DNA of 64,000 bases from Bugulina stolonifera. Taxonomy: Eukaryota; Bryozoa; Gymnolaemata; Cheilostomatida; Bugulidae. Below are positions 38,617-51,639 of the stretch, piece after piece. Numbering within the stretch: position 1 is the stretch's first letter; each line of letters opens with the position of its first letter. The notes under the pieces are model-generated. The model saw only the letters and a program-made list of their open reading frames with translations, searched no databases and had not been told where the DNA came from. The position numbers were made by a program, and so were the translations under genes. Location: assembly GCA_935421135.1 (NCBI GenBank), contig OW285194.1:5716376-5780375 (forward strand). The letters run 5' to 3'.

Positions 38617-40260
38617 CTGGAAGGCATCCCCTTGCAATATCCGAATATACCTATCATATTATATACATTTCAAAAGACGAAACAGTCTATGGTCAACAGT
38701 TTACAGTCTGTCATCCTCCAACTAGATTTAGGGTCGAAAATTGAGATGATTCATATATTATGTTGTAATGCTGTATCTTGCCTCCGAGTGGTGCTAGGAC
38801 CTTGGACCAAGGTTCACCCACATCACTACCAAGGCGGGCCTCTAGCCTTAGGCCATTGCTGCCAGGTGAGTCCGTAACCTTAAGTACTCATTCACGACAC
38901 AGGGTGGGGTAGGTTCCCCGAACCACCCCACCGACTATATTGGTACTGCAACTAAGGCTATGCGCTAGTAGTGGTCTCCCTAATACAAGGAAACACAAAT
39001 CCTCATGAGGTCACTTGCAACAGGTCTGCACCAACAAGATCATGCATATGCATGATCACTGTGTACATAAATAACACAAGCCATCATTTCATGCGAATGA
39101 AGCGAGCAAATATTCCAGTGAAACTTGCGTGGCAGACCAAGTACAAAGTGTTTGTTATGCCCATTTCTATAGCATGCTGTAATCGGGGAGGTGCTAAAGT
39201 GAAACTGGATAATGTCAAGATATGGTTTTCGTTTTAATAATGGTGACAGTTTGCTTATCTATTCTGTAGTTTAGATGCTATTGACCCCTTTAGTTCTAGT
39301 ACGGTCTTAAGAAACTCTGTAACAAATTATAACCCAATTCATGAAATAATACTATTCCAGCTCATCCAAATGTTCCGGCTGAAAGATTCTATGTATGTGC
39401 GATGTAAAATATTGTAGTAATTGGGCTACTAATCGCTATAGTAATGGTATAATAGTAAACACAGGTAGTGCTGAAATCTTTTATCACGGATGATTTTGCC
39501 TTAGTTTTATATTTCAGTAAAAATAAACACAGACTCGTTTACAACTATGCTGTATGTTTGTTGTATCTTGTTACATACAATGCATTTTCCCGAGTAGCTT
39601 GTTTTGGTTTCTGTGACAAACTGTGTAGTCTGTGTAGTACATGTAGAAGTAATACATTTTATTAACACTAATCAGTTCTACACAATTTTAATATTTATAA
39701 CACATTGTAGGGCCTATTATAATACATGCAGAATCTTTTTTTCAACTTGTTCACTAACATCAGCTTATAGATTTCTGTCGGGAAATTGACCATCATCATG
39801 TGGAACAAGATCACATCATCATAATATATATTCAATTGTTGTCACCTAATGAAGGATTCCCTGTTGAAATGAAAAAGACACAATAATGTACACAAGTTAT
39901 ATTAAATATTGTCCCAAAAATAGGATTTTTATAAAATATTGCAGATTATTTCAGAAATTTTCAAAAATCAATAAAAATGCAGTACCTGAGACATACATGT
40001 AGAATAAAATATTTGTCAAATAAGCTATAAACTTGTACAACCAAAATTACATGTATATATGCCTACATGTAGGCTCTACGGTGTACGCTGTAAATAAATA
40101 ACATTGAATTCATTGTAACGTTAAAGGAAATACTACTGGATAACAAAATTTGCTTAGCATTGGATAGAGGTCAGGTGGCCCAGTGGTCCGCTGAGTAAAG
40201 TTTAGGTTTAAGAGAGGACAATTCTCAGCTTGGCTGATCCACGGTGGGTTGTGGTCTGTA

Positions 40261-41859
40261 TTAGTGCCAGCCATACAGTTTTTTTGCTTTTTCAGCAATG
40301 CAAGTGTAGCACTTCATGGCTTTAGCCAACGCACAGAATACCTTTCTGCCTGACACTAAAATACATCACACTTGGCAATATTAGCATAATATCACAACAT
40401 TGCTGATACTTAATACAGAAATTTCCCAACAACATGAACAGCATGAACAGCATGAACATTATACATGTAGATTATCTCACCTGTACATCGATCTCCATTT
40501 GGGTTATCCATCAGTTTCAGTTTTCCTGGGTCACAGAGGTTATGAAAACCTCCGATAGAACAGATCATGTTAGCATTGAGCTCTAAGAATGTGTTTCTCT
40601 CATCAGGATTAAGGATTCCATATTTTTGCAGACAATTTTCAAATTCATGATTAGAACTCGCCAAGTAGCTACCAATCTAAAAAAGAAAGAAAGATGCATA
40701 AACTTCTCTGTCAAACTTTAAAACTTAAAAGACCTTTAGCAATTAGAAAAGTTCATTAATGGTGATATTGTTGTGATAAAGTACAATGTCAAGTAGAGTA
40801 AGGTTGCTGATTTTGCCATTTTTTGAGTGTGGTCCTAAACTTTTGGTAATGACTGTACAACACAGTCATATATAGCAAATTTTATAATAGTTATGTGTAT
40901 GATGTACATGTAAAATGCAGATAGCCCAATACTGTTACCTACGTTCACTTCGGCCCACTCCGACACCAACTTTTCACAGGTGTCGAGCTGGTTCTGACAC
41001 TCCCTGGCCTTATCTGCCATGTTCTCAAAACGCATCCGAGAATCCTGAAATGTGATAGCCTACAGCCATGTACATCGTAGTCTTACATGTAGAGTAGTAC
41101 ACTGTAGGCCTACACTGTGCACAGGTCTTTGGTTGTTCAATATACTAAATATTTGTGTAAAACATAACTATATATTGGAAATCGTCAACATGCAAAGATT
41201 TAGTATATTGAGCAATTCAATACTAAATCCTTATCGTACATGTAGAATGAGATTAGGTAAAATAAGATTTGGTATGATATACATACTTACATATACATTT
41301 ACATATATGTACATACCTACATACATGTACATACGTACATACATGTACATACATGTACATACATACACACATGAGAATAGGATATACGACAATCACACTT
41401 ACCAACCATGTTCCTGCATGCGCAGACAGTGTGATACTCTGCCTACCAATGGATCTGGTGATGAAACTAGGCAGCTGTACAAATCTACTTTCAGATAAAT
41501 AGAGTGACAAGGCTAACAGCACTACAACACAACAAACATTACTAAAAACTAAATAGGTCCACACTCCAGGCTAAATATCATACACATCAGTAGCATGTAC
41601 ATGTATGTTTTTTTTAAAAATATAGTAGTGATATTGTTGAAACTGTGAAAGTCTTGAGAAGCACTCAAAAAAAAGCTAATTCATGTAACAAAATAATGGT
41701 AATCTTATCATGGGTACTCTGTTTAAAACAAATTTAAATTTAATTCAATATGAAAGGAAACTGTAGCAACGGGAGCTGGTACAATGTAGATTTGACATGA
41801 ATTGTAAATTTCTAGAGGGTGTAAAAGTTATTAGAATTACCTAGTGAGTAAACTTTCAT
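40261..41859 (-). CDS. Array copy 5: secreted Cys-rich protein
   Basis: Exons 41841-41859, 41403-41521, 40943-41044, 40481-40676 and 40261-40355, about 176 residues, intact and in phase. The signal peptide is M-K-V-Y-S-L then VLLALSLYLSES. The exon 2 motif is TRSIGRQS. Exon 3 has CQNQLDTC. Exon 4 has ENC, LNANMICSIGG, LCDPGKLKL and RC. Exon 5 has FC and MKCYTC, giving an extra (ninth) cysteine next to the conserved one, and ends LYGWH like copy 4. Intron 2 contains an ACATACATGT microsatellite near 41,280-41,370. Function unknown. Confidence 0.87.
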
Positions 41860-41955
41860 CTTGGATATTTTCTTGTCTGTATTAAATATTGTAAATCAAA
41901 CTCTATCAGGCTAAGGGGGCGCTATGTCTTCTACAGCTAACTAGCACCTTGCAGT

Positions 41956-41967
41956 CTCTTTTATACC
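41956..41967 (-). promoter_or_regulatory. TATA box of copy 5
   Basis: TATAAAAGAG on the minus strand, about 100 bp upstream of the ATG at 41859. Confidence 0.65.
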
Positions 41968-41969
41968 AC

Positions 41970-44382
41970 ATGTAGTTCCTCAACCATTCCTATATACAAT
42001 GTATTTCAAAACCACCAACTGTTGTGTATTCTATAATCTAGTGTGAAAACATAAACCAAACTGTTCAAATCTATAACCATTATGCATGTATTATACTTTG
42101 CTTGTACTTATACTTTGACTCATCAATATCTTCTTATTATGCAGATTATCTGTGCCTCCATTGTACATGTTATGTAAGACATTCTCTTAGTACATTGCAT
42201 AGGGCAAAGTAGACTACTAAGCTAATATTGCTAATTACCCACTTACAGCTAGTTAAATATGTGGTGAATGGTTATCTTTATGTTTATGTTCAAAGCAGCC
42301 ACTCTTATTTAGGGTTACATTGTACTTAGTGCTGCTATCTAAGAAGAGTTGCCTTCTCTTGCTCTCATTTGACCCACTAAAACTTTATTCAATGCTGATT
42401 TGAAAGCAACATTATTTAGAACCTGCAACTACTATTTGCACTTTGTCTTATAAAGAGAGTTCTTAAATTCAAATTATTTGCATAGTAAGAGCATAGCAGT
42501 TGTGAGGATATTAATCACAATAAAATACAGCAATCATGACCAGCAATAATAACACAACTTTATTTAGGTCTCATCCAACATGTAGTTAATATATCACACT
42601 GTCCTACGGTGTCTCCCCCCCCCCCCCTCCCAGTCTTCGCTTTGGACTTAAGTACTACGCAATGGTATAAAAGTAGAAAACGTTGTGTAGCAATTTGCAA
42701 ACTGTAAACTTCAAATTAATGAACTGCAAAAAAGTTCTTCTCTGTTTGGCTTGGCCATGACGTACCTTTGTTGTCACTTACATGAAGTAAACCTACGTGT
42801 ACAATAATGCACAGAGAAAGCTAGGAGGAGAAATGATGGAGAATTAGTTGGTTGATAAAGATGGAAAGGATTATTCTACAGTAGGTTTCCCTCCTCTCTC
42901 TCTCTCCCTCTCACAGTCAGTCAATGCCACTAGGACTTGCTTAAGGTGAAGGCTTGGGCTTTATTGCAGCTATTCATACAGCTCTGTTGGTTGCCATGGC
43001 TTGCCAGGTATTAGGAATAATCTCCTTTTATGTGTCTTTAATTTTTTAAATCTCAACCTAGGCCTGCTTAGAATTTAGGTTTCTTTTGTCAGTTAAGAAT
43101 ATCGGCTACGTAGGCTATGAGCTGTCTTTGGAGCAGGTCATTGCCCATCCTGTTCACACTGCCCAAACCCTGTACATGTTTTAAAACAGAGTTCGGAGTG
43201 GAACAAATGAGATGGGTGGGTACACTGTGCATGCAATCTTAGAGTATCCCCCATTAATACATGTAGTTGAATGTAAAATTAGACAAGCAGTGATGCCACC
43301 TTACAGATGAGTTTAGTATTGTATCAGCTATGGCAGTTAACAAAATGATTGCATCACTGAAATGAAACAAATTTCCTCAAGTAGGAACTTGTTTCCCTAA
43401 GCATAAAGACTGAGTACTCTACCCATTAGTCTACAATATCAGATCAGCAGTGACTTATCGCTAAACGAGTCATCAGTATAATGATACACATACATGTAAA
43501 ATAATAGCATCATCTTCATTAGAGTTTGTTTGTATAATGCTGGGGAGGGTAGCTATACCTTCCGATATTGGCTCAATCTATTATTCTTTGGACAAAATGC
43601 TCAGACAGTTAGGGCCGCCTCAGCCACCAATATAGTTACGGCCATAAAAATAGTCCCAGATTATTATAACACGGTTAATATTGTACCGTGGTTTGTATTT
43701 CATTGAAAATAAAAACTTTAGATTCACCAATATGCTACTAGGTCTGTTGTTTCTTGCTACTTATTCCTCACAAGCAAAGTGGCTAGGTTTCTTTGACATG
43801 CTGTATCGTAACAGCATTTTATTAGCAATATACACAATCTTGTTATTGCTATAATATTATACAAGTGGAATGTTTCTTCAACTTTTTCAACAACTTCCAC
43901 ATTATCTTGTGCAAAAAAAATCACATCACAATACATCTAATTATTAACAACTGCATGAAGAAGGATTCTCTGTTTAAGATGAAAAGACACCACATGTATA
44001 ATGTATATAGTTTAAACAATAATAGTCCTTATCCTACAAATAGCGCTTTTGTGGAGTAGAAAAATTTCACATACATGTGCAAGTACTCATGTACTCCGTA
44101 GAAATAGATACATGTGTATCACCTAAAATACAAACTATTTCTAGAACAGTCTACCCTTGCACAACTACCATATACATGTACAGTGCATAGGCCTATAATG
44201 TAAATAACATTAAATATGAGGATGTCGAGTCAAATTAAGGGAAATAATTCTAAATAACATTAAAAAATGTCAGGTGGTCTAGAGATCTACAGTGTAGAGA
44301 CTAGGTTTCAGAGAAGACAATTCTTAGCTTGACTGCATGCAAGGTGTCATAACAGCTGATTTCAAGGTCGTTGCTATCTGTA
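41970..44382. other. Spacer between copies 5 and 6
   Basis: No gene. It includes a C-run (42615-42627) and, at its right end, the downstream flank conserved with copies 4, 5 and 7. A tRNA-like A-box stretch on the minus strand near 43,385-43,435 has no clear B box. Confidence 0.55.
42615..42627. repeat. Poly-C tract, about 760 bp upstream of copy 5
   Basis: Thirteen consecutive C. A matching longer tract lies at 48578-48593, about 745 bp upstream of copy 6, i.e. the same position in two duplicated units. Confidence 0.85.
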
Positions 44383-47300
44383 TTAGTCTGAGTGATGCAG
44401 AACTCCGTGTACTTCTGCTTCGTTAGCAATGCAAGTGTAGTACTTCCTGGTTTTATACAACGCACAGACTGCAGTACTGGGTATCACTAAAATCGAGAAC
44501 ACTTAGCAGTTAGTATACCATACGTTGTTGATCACATCTGCTATAGAAATTTTAGACAAGGAATTTTTTGTTAACATCGCCGAAGGATGAACATTATGCC
44601 TTACCACTACACTGAGCTCCAAATGGATTACTCCTCAGTTTCAGCTTTCCTGGTTCACAGTACTTTTGAAAACCCCCGAGGGTACAGATCATTTCGGCAT
44701 TGAGCTCTACGATTGCTTTTCTCTCACCAGGATTTAGCAGTTCATATAGTTCCAAACAGTTCTCAAAGTCGTGATGAAAACGTGCTAACTGTTGTGCAAT
44801 CTGAAATACCAAGTAGATTACATAAAGTCCTTTGGTTAGGTTAAATAAAGCTTTCTATGGACGTTTCGCAAACATTTTCTGCAATATAATAATCCAAGAG
44901 TAAATTAGCTTAATGATAATGTGCAGAAAGCATGTGTGTTCCGTAGTTAGTATCTAGCCGTTACCAACCTGTGATTCACCCTGTGACAGCAACTCATGAC
45001 AGATGCCTATCTGGTCTCTACACTCTCTAGCCGGATCTGCTGAGTGCCCAAAGCGCAAGCCAGAGTCCTAAACGTAACACAAACATGTAGGCTACATGCA
45101 TAGATATAATATAAAGACTAGATAGGACACCCTGTGTTAACGCTCCAATGCCCAAATGTCCTATTAAATTGTTGGAAAAACCCACAACGTAACGTAATCT
45201 CACCATGGAGTTGCAGGCATTCAATGATGGCTCACACTATATGTTATAATGGAATACTGCAGCCTAAACTAACTCCACTTTAGTTTAAATCAAACACTGC
45301 TGCCATAATATTGGTGTCCTGGCAAATTAATGTCTACATAGCACATCACCACATGAAGGCCTATCAGCTGGTACTAAACACCACCTATTTACACTGTCTA
45401 AAAGTGCTAAAATTTGCTAATATGAACATCATATAAATACTTCAATAAGTCTCCAAAGTCCTTGGCCTTGAGAATAATACATTACCTGCTGTCAGCAGGT
45501 AATGTACTATTAGCATACGTTATCAGGCTGCTAATGACTGTCTTTATAGGAGAGATGCTATTACTAGCACATAACAGTCGCTGGGATATGTTATTTGTGG
45601 CAGCATAGGAAAGTGTTCATATTAACAGCTTTTTGATGTATGAGCTTACACATTCTTTCAACTTGGAGGATCTGTCTAATAGATCTTTAGCGATCTGGCA
45701 GAGTTCAGAGACATAGGGTTGGGTTGTGTTAGACCTCCACAGGTTCTTAATAGATGTTAAGATTAGATCATAAGCTAATGCAAAGTGAAGCATCACTAGA
45801 GTATGGAGTGTAAGTGCATGAGGCTACCTGCTGTGCACATGGGCTATTACATGTACTTTATATCAATTGGCGTAACATGACAAGCTGTAGGCTACCCATG
45901 TGCGTTGTAATTTATTATAAACAGCATGAAGTGCCAATAAACAAGGTTATAACTGTTTTACTCTCACTTTACAGGTTTGCTGCTATCTGTGGCACTGTGG
46001 TCAACACATGCCTAACAATACGTTAATGTGTGAGACCAAAACAGCATGCTGCTCCAATCATTACACTCAGTACTAACTACTAATATGATTTCAAACATTA
46101 GAACCAATTAATTGCTTTTAGGGAGTGTGGCAATAAACATTTAGCCTCACTTGACATGTTTCTTCATGGTAATAAATTTGCAAAAGAGTGATATGTCAAA
46201 ACACAAAGACTGTGGAAACTTTGGAAACTCATTGAAGTGTACAACATGTTTAAGTCATGTAGGCTACATTAGTAATTTTGAGTACTTTTAGACAGTGTAA
46301 ATAGGTAGTGTTTAGTACTAGCTGATAGGCCTTCATGTGGTAATGTGCTATGTAGTCATCATTTTACCATGCTAATAGTACATTACCTGCTGGCAGCAGG
46401 TAATACACTATTCTCAAGGTCAAGGACTTTGGAAACTTATTGAAGTATTTATATCATGTTTATATTAGCAAATTTTAGCCTTTTTAGACAGTGTAAATAG
46501 GTGGTGTTTAGTACCAGCTGATAGGCCTTCATGTGGTGATGTGCTACGTAGACAATAATTTACCAGGACACCAATATTATGGCAGCAGTGTTTGATTTAA
46601 ACCAAAGTGGAGCTAGTTTAGGCTACAGTATTCCATTATAATATATAGTGTGAGCCATCATTGAATGCCTGCAACTCCATGGTGAGATTACATTACGTTG
46701 TGGGTTTTTCCAACAATTTAATAAGACATTTGGGCATTGGAGCGTTAACACAGGGTGTCCTATCTAGTCTTTATATTATATCTATGGCTACATGTCTTAC
46801 ATGTATGGGTATGGAACGGTACTCAAATACAATGGACATTTGAGTAGTTATTTGATTGAAGTTGAAACAGGTCTCTGTGGGTGCTCAGTATAGTATTTGT
46901 TTGATAAAACATCATAATTTATAAATGTATATTATTACTGTCACACCCACACTGTACATGTGCTTAGTGGCCACCAAGCTACTGCTATAATTATAATATT
47001 TTTACAGTTTATATCCACAGTGTATATACATCTAATGTACATGTACATGTATGTATGTAATGCAGTGGCGTGCACTTTACATGTATATAGCGTGCAATAT
47101 AATGTCATTTAATATAATGGCACATGTACATGTGATGAAAATATGTTTAACATATCCCTTACACGTTTGAAGTGTCAAGCACAGGACATTCAACATAATA
47201 TGTAGATATGTAACCTACACTACACACCAGACATACTGTGTATATGCATCAATTATATATATATTCATACAATACTCATACTGGAGAGTAGGATATATAT

Positions 47301-47840
47301 TGTATATTTACAAAAATAAACCTTACCATCCACCTTCCTATATGCAGAGAGAGTACAACACTCTGCCTACCAACAGCTCTGGTGATATAAGGATGATGGT
47401 CCGTGAGCTGGCTTTCAGATAAGTAGAGTGATAAGGCGAACAGCACTAAGAAATAACAAATATTACTATAAAACTAAATAGGTACTGAGTATCTCAGACA
47501 GCAGTGACATCTATACAGTAGCATGTATATGTATGATTACGTTACCAAATCAGTGACAATATTATTATCATTTTACATGTTTAAACAGCAAAATCTGCAG
47601 ATGCATTAAGAAAGCTACATTTAAAAACATCCTTATCTAATTCAAGTAAAAATCAACAATACGGGTATTATGCATTATGGATGCTCTTGTTGAAACAAAT
47701 TTAATTGAATTCATTGCGCAATACTCAATAAACCTTAAATCAATATGAGAAGTTAAGCTATAAAATTCGAAGCATGAATTGTAAATCGGTACAATTTACA
47801 ATACAGTATCAGTGTACTTACCCAGTGAGTAGATCTTCAT
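44383..47840 (-). CDS. Array copy 6: secreted Cys-rich protein with transposon in intron 2
   Basis: Exons 47822-47840, 47327-47445, 44969-45067, 44605-44800 and 44383-44486, about 178 residues, open throughout. The signal peptide is M-K-I-Y-S-L then VLFALSLYLSES. The exon 2 motif is TRAVGRQS. Exon 3 has CRDQIGIC. Exon 4 has ENC, LNAEMICTLGG, YCEPGKLKL and QC. Exon 5 has VC and YYTC and ends GVLHHSD. The exon 3 donor is GTTGGT, weaker than the paralogs' GTAGG. Intron 2 is about 2.26 kb because it contains a 1,688-bp transposon; in copy 7 the same intron is about 0.56 kb. Splicing across it has not been shown. Confidence 0.85.
45099..46786. mobile_element. 1,688-bp long-TIR transposon inserted in copy 6
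   Basis: Ends are CATAGATATAATATAAAG and its inverse CTTTATATTATATCTATG. The inverted repeats extend over about 420 bp per side. Both sides are flanked by GCTACATG (45091-45098 and 46787-46794), a perfect 8-bp target duplication. Paralogous introns (copies 5 and 7) show the uninterrupted site. Each arm carries a 27-nt palindrome around ACATTACCTGCTG (45479-45505 and 46380-46405), and the right arm contains a second partial copy of the arm sequence (about 46,200-46,375). No transposase frame is seen; it is a non-autonomous foldback element, possibly hAT or P-like from the 8-bp duplication. Confidence 0.95.
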
Positions 47841-47927
47841 TTTAGAATATTTCTTGACCGTATAAAATGATGTGTACCAAACCTATCTGGCTGCGAGGCG
47901 TAATGACCTCTACAGCTAACTTACAAT

Positions 47928-47938
47928 CTCTTTTATAC
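47928..47938 (-). promoter_or_regulatory. TATA box of copy 6
   Basis: TATAAAAGAG on the minus strand, about 92 bp upstream of the ATG at 47840. Confidence 0.65.
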
Positions 47939-47944
47939 TAGTCA

Positions 47945-49805
47945 GTCAACTAATTCTTAATATATGAAAACTATCAACTATCGCTAGTCTTTATAATCTA
48001 GTGTGAAACCATATACAAACTGTTCAACTAGTATAGCCTTAATGCTTGTATTATATACTGTGCTAAAACTTTCTTTTGAAATTGGAGCCTACATGGTACA
48101 TCTTATGTAAGACAGTCTCTTAGTACATTGTATAGCACAAAGTAGATTACTAAGTTAATACTGCTAATGCCCTACCTACAACACAACTGGTTATATATGT
48201 GGTGACTTGTTATTTATGCCTATGTATAGGTTTATATTGTACTTAGTGTCTGGAGTTGGTGTAGTGTAAACGCAGCTTAGTGCTGCTATTATAGACACTG
48301 TTGTGCCCTCTTGCCCACACTTGACAAGCTATCACTCTATTCAATGCTGCTTTGAATACAATTATATTAAGAGGACACAACTGTATGCAGAGATTTATTA
48401 AATTCAAGTTATTTTTATAGTAAGAGAATTATATAGTTGTGATGAATTCTAAACACGATGGATACCTTAAACATGGCCGATAGATACCTTAAACATGGCC
48501 CGCAATAATAATATCATTTCATTTGTGTCTCATCTAAAATATAATTGGCATTAGACTTCCCTATGACGCCTCACCCACCCCCCCCCCCCCCCCTAGTTTT
48601 AGGTTTGGACTAAAGTGATGTCAGTCTACTCAATATGCGAATCTACAGTAGTAATACATTAAGGAGTATTCAAAAACTGTACTGGTTAATATAAGACTGC
48701 TTTTTAATATCAGAACCCAGGTTAAGCTTTCAGAGTAATGCTCGATCTGAATATTATTACCAGGTCTGCTTGACCTAGCTTACAAGCCACTGTGTATTAT
48801 TGAATAAAACAAATTTTTATCAATACAGCTTTCTATTTATAAACCTTGCACTTAATTCAATAGCATGCTGTAATTAATGCAGTGTATACCTTTACATAAT
48901 AATATGGGTTTTAGACACTATTGACACCTTAATTGATTTTACTATGGTCTCAGCAAACTTTGTAGCAAATTGTTACCTTATTGAGAAATTAATAATTCCA
49001 GCTTATCCAGCAATGCCAGTTTTTAGATTCCAAGTATGTAGATTATTAGTAATACTAAATTTCGTACTAGGAGTAGGCCTATATTAATCGCAAATAGTCC
49101 TGAATTCTTTTGGCACAGTTGATATTATACTTTGGTATTAAAATTTCAGTAAAATTAAACACTGACACATTCACAAATATGCTGTTTGGACTGTTATTTC
49201 TAGTTACTTATTTCTTGAGTAACTTGGCTAGGTTTCTGTGACATGCTGTGTAATACATGTAGTTCATTTATTAGCAATATACACAATTTTAATATTATAT
49301 AACACATTGTAGGGCCTATTATAATTATACATGTAGAATGAACAACATCATCTTGTGGAACAAAATCACGCCATCATAATATATATTCAAAATGTTGTCA
49401 ACTGAAGAAGGATACCCTCTTTGAGATGAAGAAGACAACCATTATAATATATCTATAATTTAAATTAATAATTACTATTCCACAAATAGCGCTTTTATGA
49501 AGTAGATTAATGTCACACACATGTGCAAGTACTCTTGTACTCAGAATAAAAAAGTGTACTGCCTACAATACAAACTATTTCTAGAACAATCTTTGTCCTT
49601 GCACAACCAATTAGTGTAAATAACATTAAACACGACAATGTCATTATGGGAAGTACCACTAAATCAAATATTGTGTTCAGCATTGGATAAAGGTCAGGTG
49701 GTCTAGAGATCTGCAGCGTAGAGACTAGGTTTAGGAGAAGACAATTCTTAGCTTGACTGCATGTATGGTGTTGTAACAGCTGATCTACAGGGGTTGCTCT
49801 CTGTA
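47945..49805. other. Spacer between copies 6 and 7
   Basis: No gene. It carries the blocks shared with the copy 4/5 spacer (48655-48745 and about 48,860-48,935), the second poly-C tract, and on the right the conserved downstream flank of copy 7. Confidence 0.6.
48578..48593. repeat. Poly-C tract, about 745 bp upstream of copy 6
   Basis: Sixteen consecutive C. It is the positional equivalent of the tract at 42615-42627. Confidence 0.85.
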
Positions 49806-51537
49806 TTAGTCTAAGTGATGCAAAACTCCGTGAACTTCTGCTTCCTCAGCAATACATCTGTAGTACTTACTGGTTTTAGCCAACGCACAGACTGCAGTTC
49901 TGGAGGACACTAAAATCGAGCACACTTAGCGGTTAGTAGCCTATACCATACATTGTTTGTCTCATCTACGTTGCTATAGAATTTTCAAACTTGGAGTTTT
50001 TTCACCATAATCGAAGCATGAACATGATGTCTTACCACCACACTGATCTCCATATGGATTATTCTTCAGTTTCATCTTGTATCCTTCACAGTAGTTTTCG
50101 AAACCTCCGAGATTACAGATCGTGTCGGCATTGAGCTTTGTGATTGTGTTTCTCTCATCTGGATTTAACAACTGATATCGTTCCAGGCAGTTCTCAAAGT
50201 CGTAATGAAAACTTGCTAGTTGGCTTGCAATCTGAAAAAACAAGTGGATCACTTAAATGTCTTCGTTTAGGTTGAATAAAGTCTTTAAAGAACGCTTTGT
50301 AAGCATTTTTTGCAATACAATCATCCTATAGTAAATTATCTTAACCATAGCGAGTAGGTTGTACATGTGTTATGTAGATAGCGTCTAACTGTCACCTACC
50401 TGTGGTCCGTCCTGTGACAGCAACTCATGACAGGTGCCTAGCTGGTTTCTACACTCCCTGACCTTATCTTTTATGTGCCCAAAACGCATGCCAGAGTCCT
50501 AAAATGTAATAAAGCCATGTTAATTGTAGTCTTACTCGTATGACTACTCACTGTGCATGCTATTTGATTGTAGTTGAAACAGGTCTCTAATTGGTCGGTA
50601 TAATAATTCTTCCATAAAACATCATAATATGTTGAAAATGACCAAATAAGATTTGGTATGATATGATATAGTAAAAAACATGTATTTGTAACACCCGCAC
50701 TGTACGTGTGCATAGTGGCCACTATAATCAATATTTTGTGATATTTTTGAAACTTGCATGTACACTCATATACGTACATGTACATGTAGACGTACATGTA
50801 TCAAATACAGCAATTGCATTTTACATGTATATGACATGCAACATGTCGTTTAATATAAAGGTACAGTACATGTACATGTAGATGCATATGAGATAGTGCA
50901 TGTACATGACCTGTGATAAACATATCCTTAACATCCCTTACAGGATATACTCATGTACATTCAATTTGTGCACTACATACCAGACGCATGATTCACACCA
51001 CAACTAGTAGACATGTATCATACTCATACTGCAGAATAGGATATACAACAATCAAACTTACCAGCCATCCTCCTATATGCAGAGAGAGTGAAACACTCTG
51101 GCTGCCAACAGCTCTGGTGATGTAAGTATGATGGTCTATGTCCTCACTTGCAGATAAATGTACGTAGAGTGACAGGGCCAACACCACTACAACATAACAA
51201 ACATTATATCAAGCGCAGCAGTAGACATGTTTGACTTTTTATCAAATTATTATCAATATTGTTATCATTTACATTTTTAAACTGCATAAGTCCACAGAAA
51301 GCTACTTAAACAATTTTGTCTAATCCAAGTAAAAATCAACAATATTCTGCATTATGCACAACGGCTGCCCTTGTTAAAACAAATTTAATTCAATTTATTG
51401 TGCAATACTCAGTAAAACGTAAATGAAAATGAGGAATAGCTGTAACATTCCAAGCTGACAGACTGCACATAAATTTGTAAATTGGTAGAAGTTACAATAA
51501 TATTGTATTATTACTTACCCAGTGAGTAGATCTTCAT
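49806..51537 (-). CDS. Array copy 7: secreted Cys-rich protein
   Basis: Exons 51519-51537, 51062-51186, 50400-50498, 50036-50231 and 49806-49909, about 180 residues, the clearest member. Exon 2 is 125 nt, two codons longer than in the other copies. The signal peptide is M-K-I-Y-S-L then VVLALSLYVHLSAS. The motif is TRAVGSQS. Exon 3 has CRNQLGTC. Exon 4 begins IASQLASF and has ENC, LNADTICNLGG, YC and QC. Exon 5 has VC and YYRC and ends GVLHHLD. The cysteine spacing read here is C-x6-C-x24-C-x23-C-x8-C-x15-C-x8-C-x10-C. It is most similar to copy 6, with an empty transposon site in intron 2. Role unknown. Confidence 0.9.
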
Positions 51538-51625
51538 CTTAGAATATTTCTTGCACCATGTAGAGCGTTGTGTACCAAACCTATCTGGCTGTGAGACGTT
51601 ATGACTTCTACAGCTAACGCACAAT

Positions 51626-51636
51626 CTATTTTATAC
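51626..51636 (-). promoter_or_regulatory. TATA box of copy 7
   Basis: GTATAAAATAG on the minus strand, about 92 bp upstream of the ATG at 51537. Confidence 0.6.
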
Positions 51637-51639
51637 TAG

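Noticed and set aside
41052..41498. 148-codon plus-strand frame
   Set aside because: It is antisense to intron 2 and exon 2 of copy 5 and includes an ACATAC microsatellite.
43385..43435. tRNA-like A box on the minus strand
   Set aside because: No matching B box at the right distance and no acceptor stem.
45027..46843. Same short protein predicted on both strands (NACNSMVRL...)
   Set aside because: This is the two inverted arms of the 45099-46786 transposon, not two genes.
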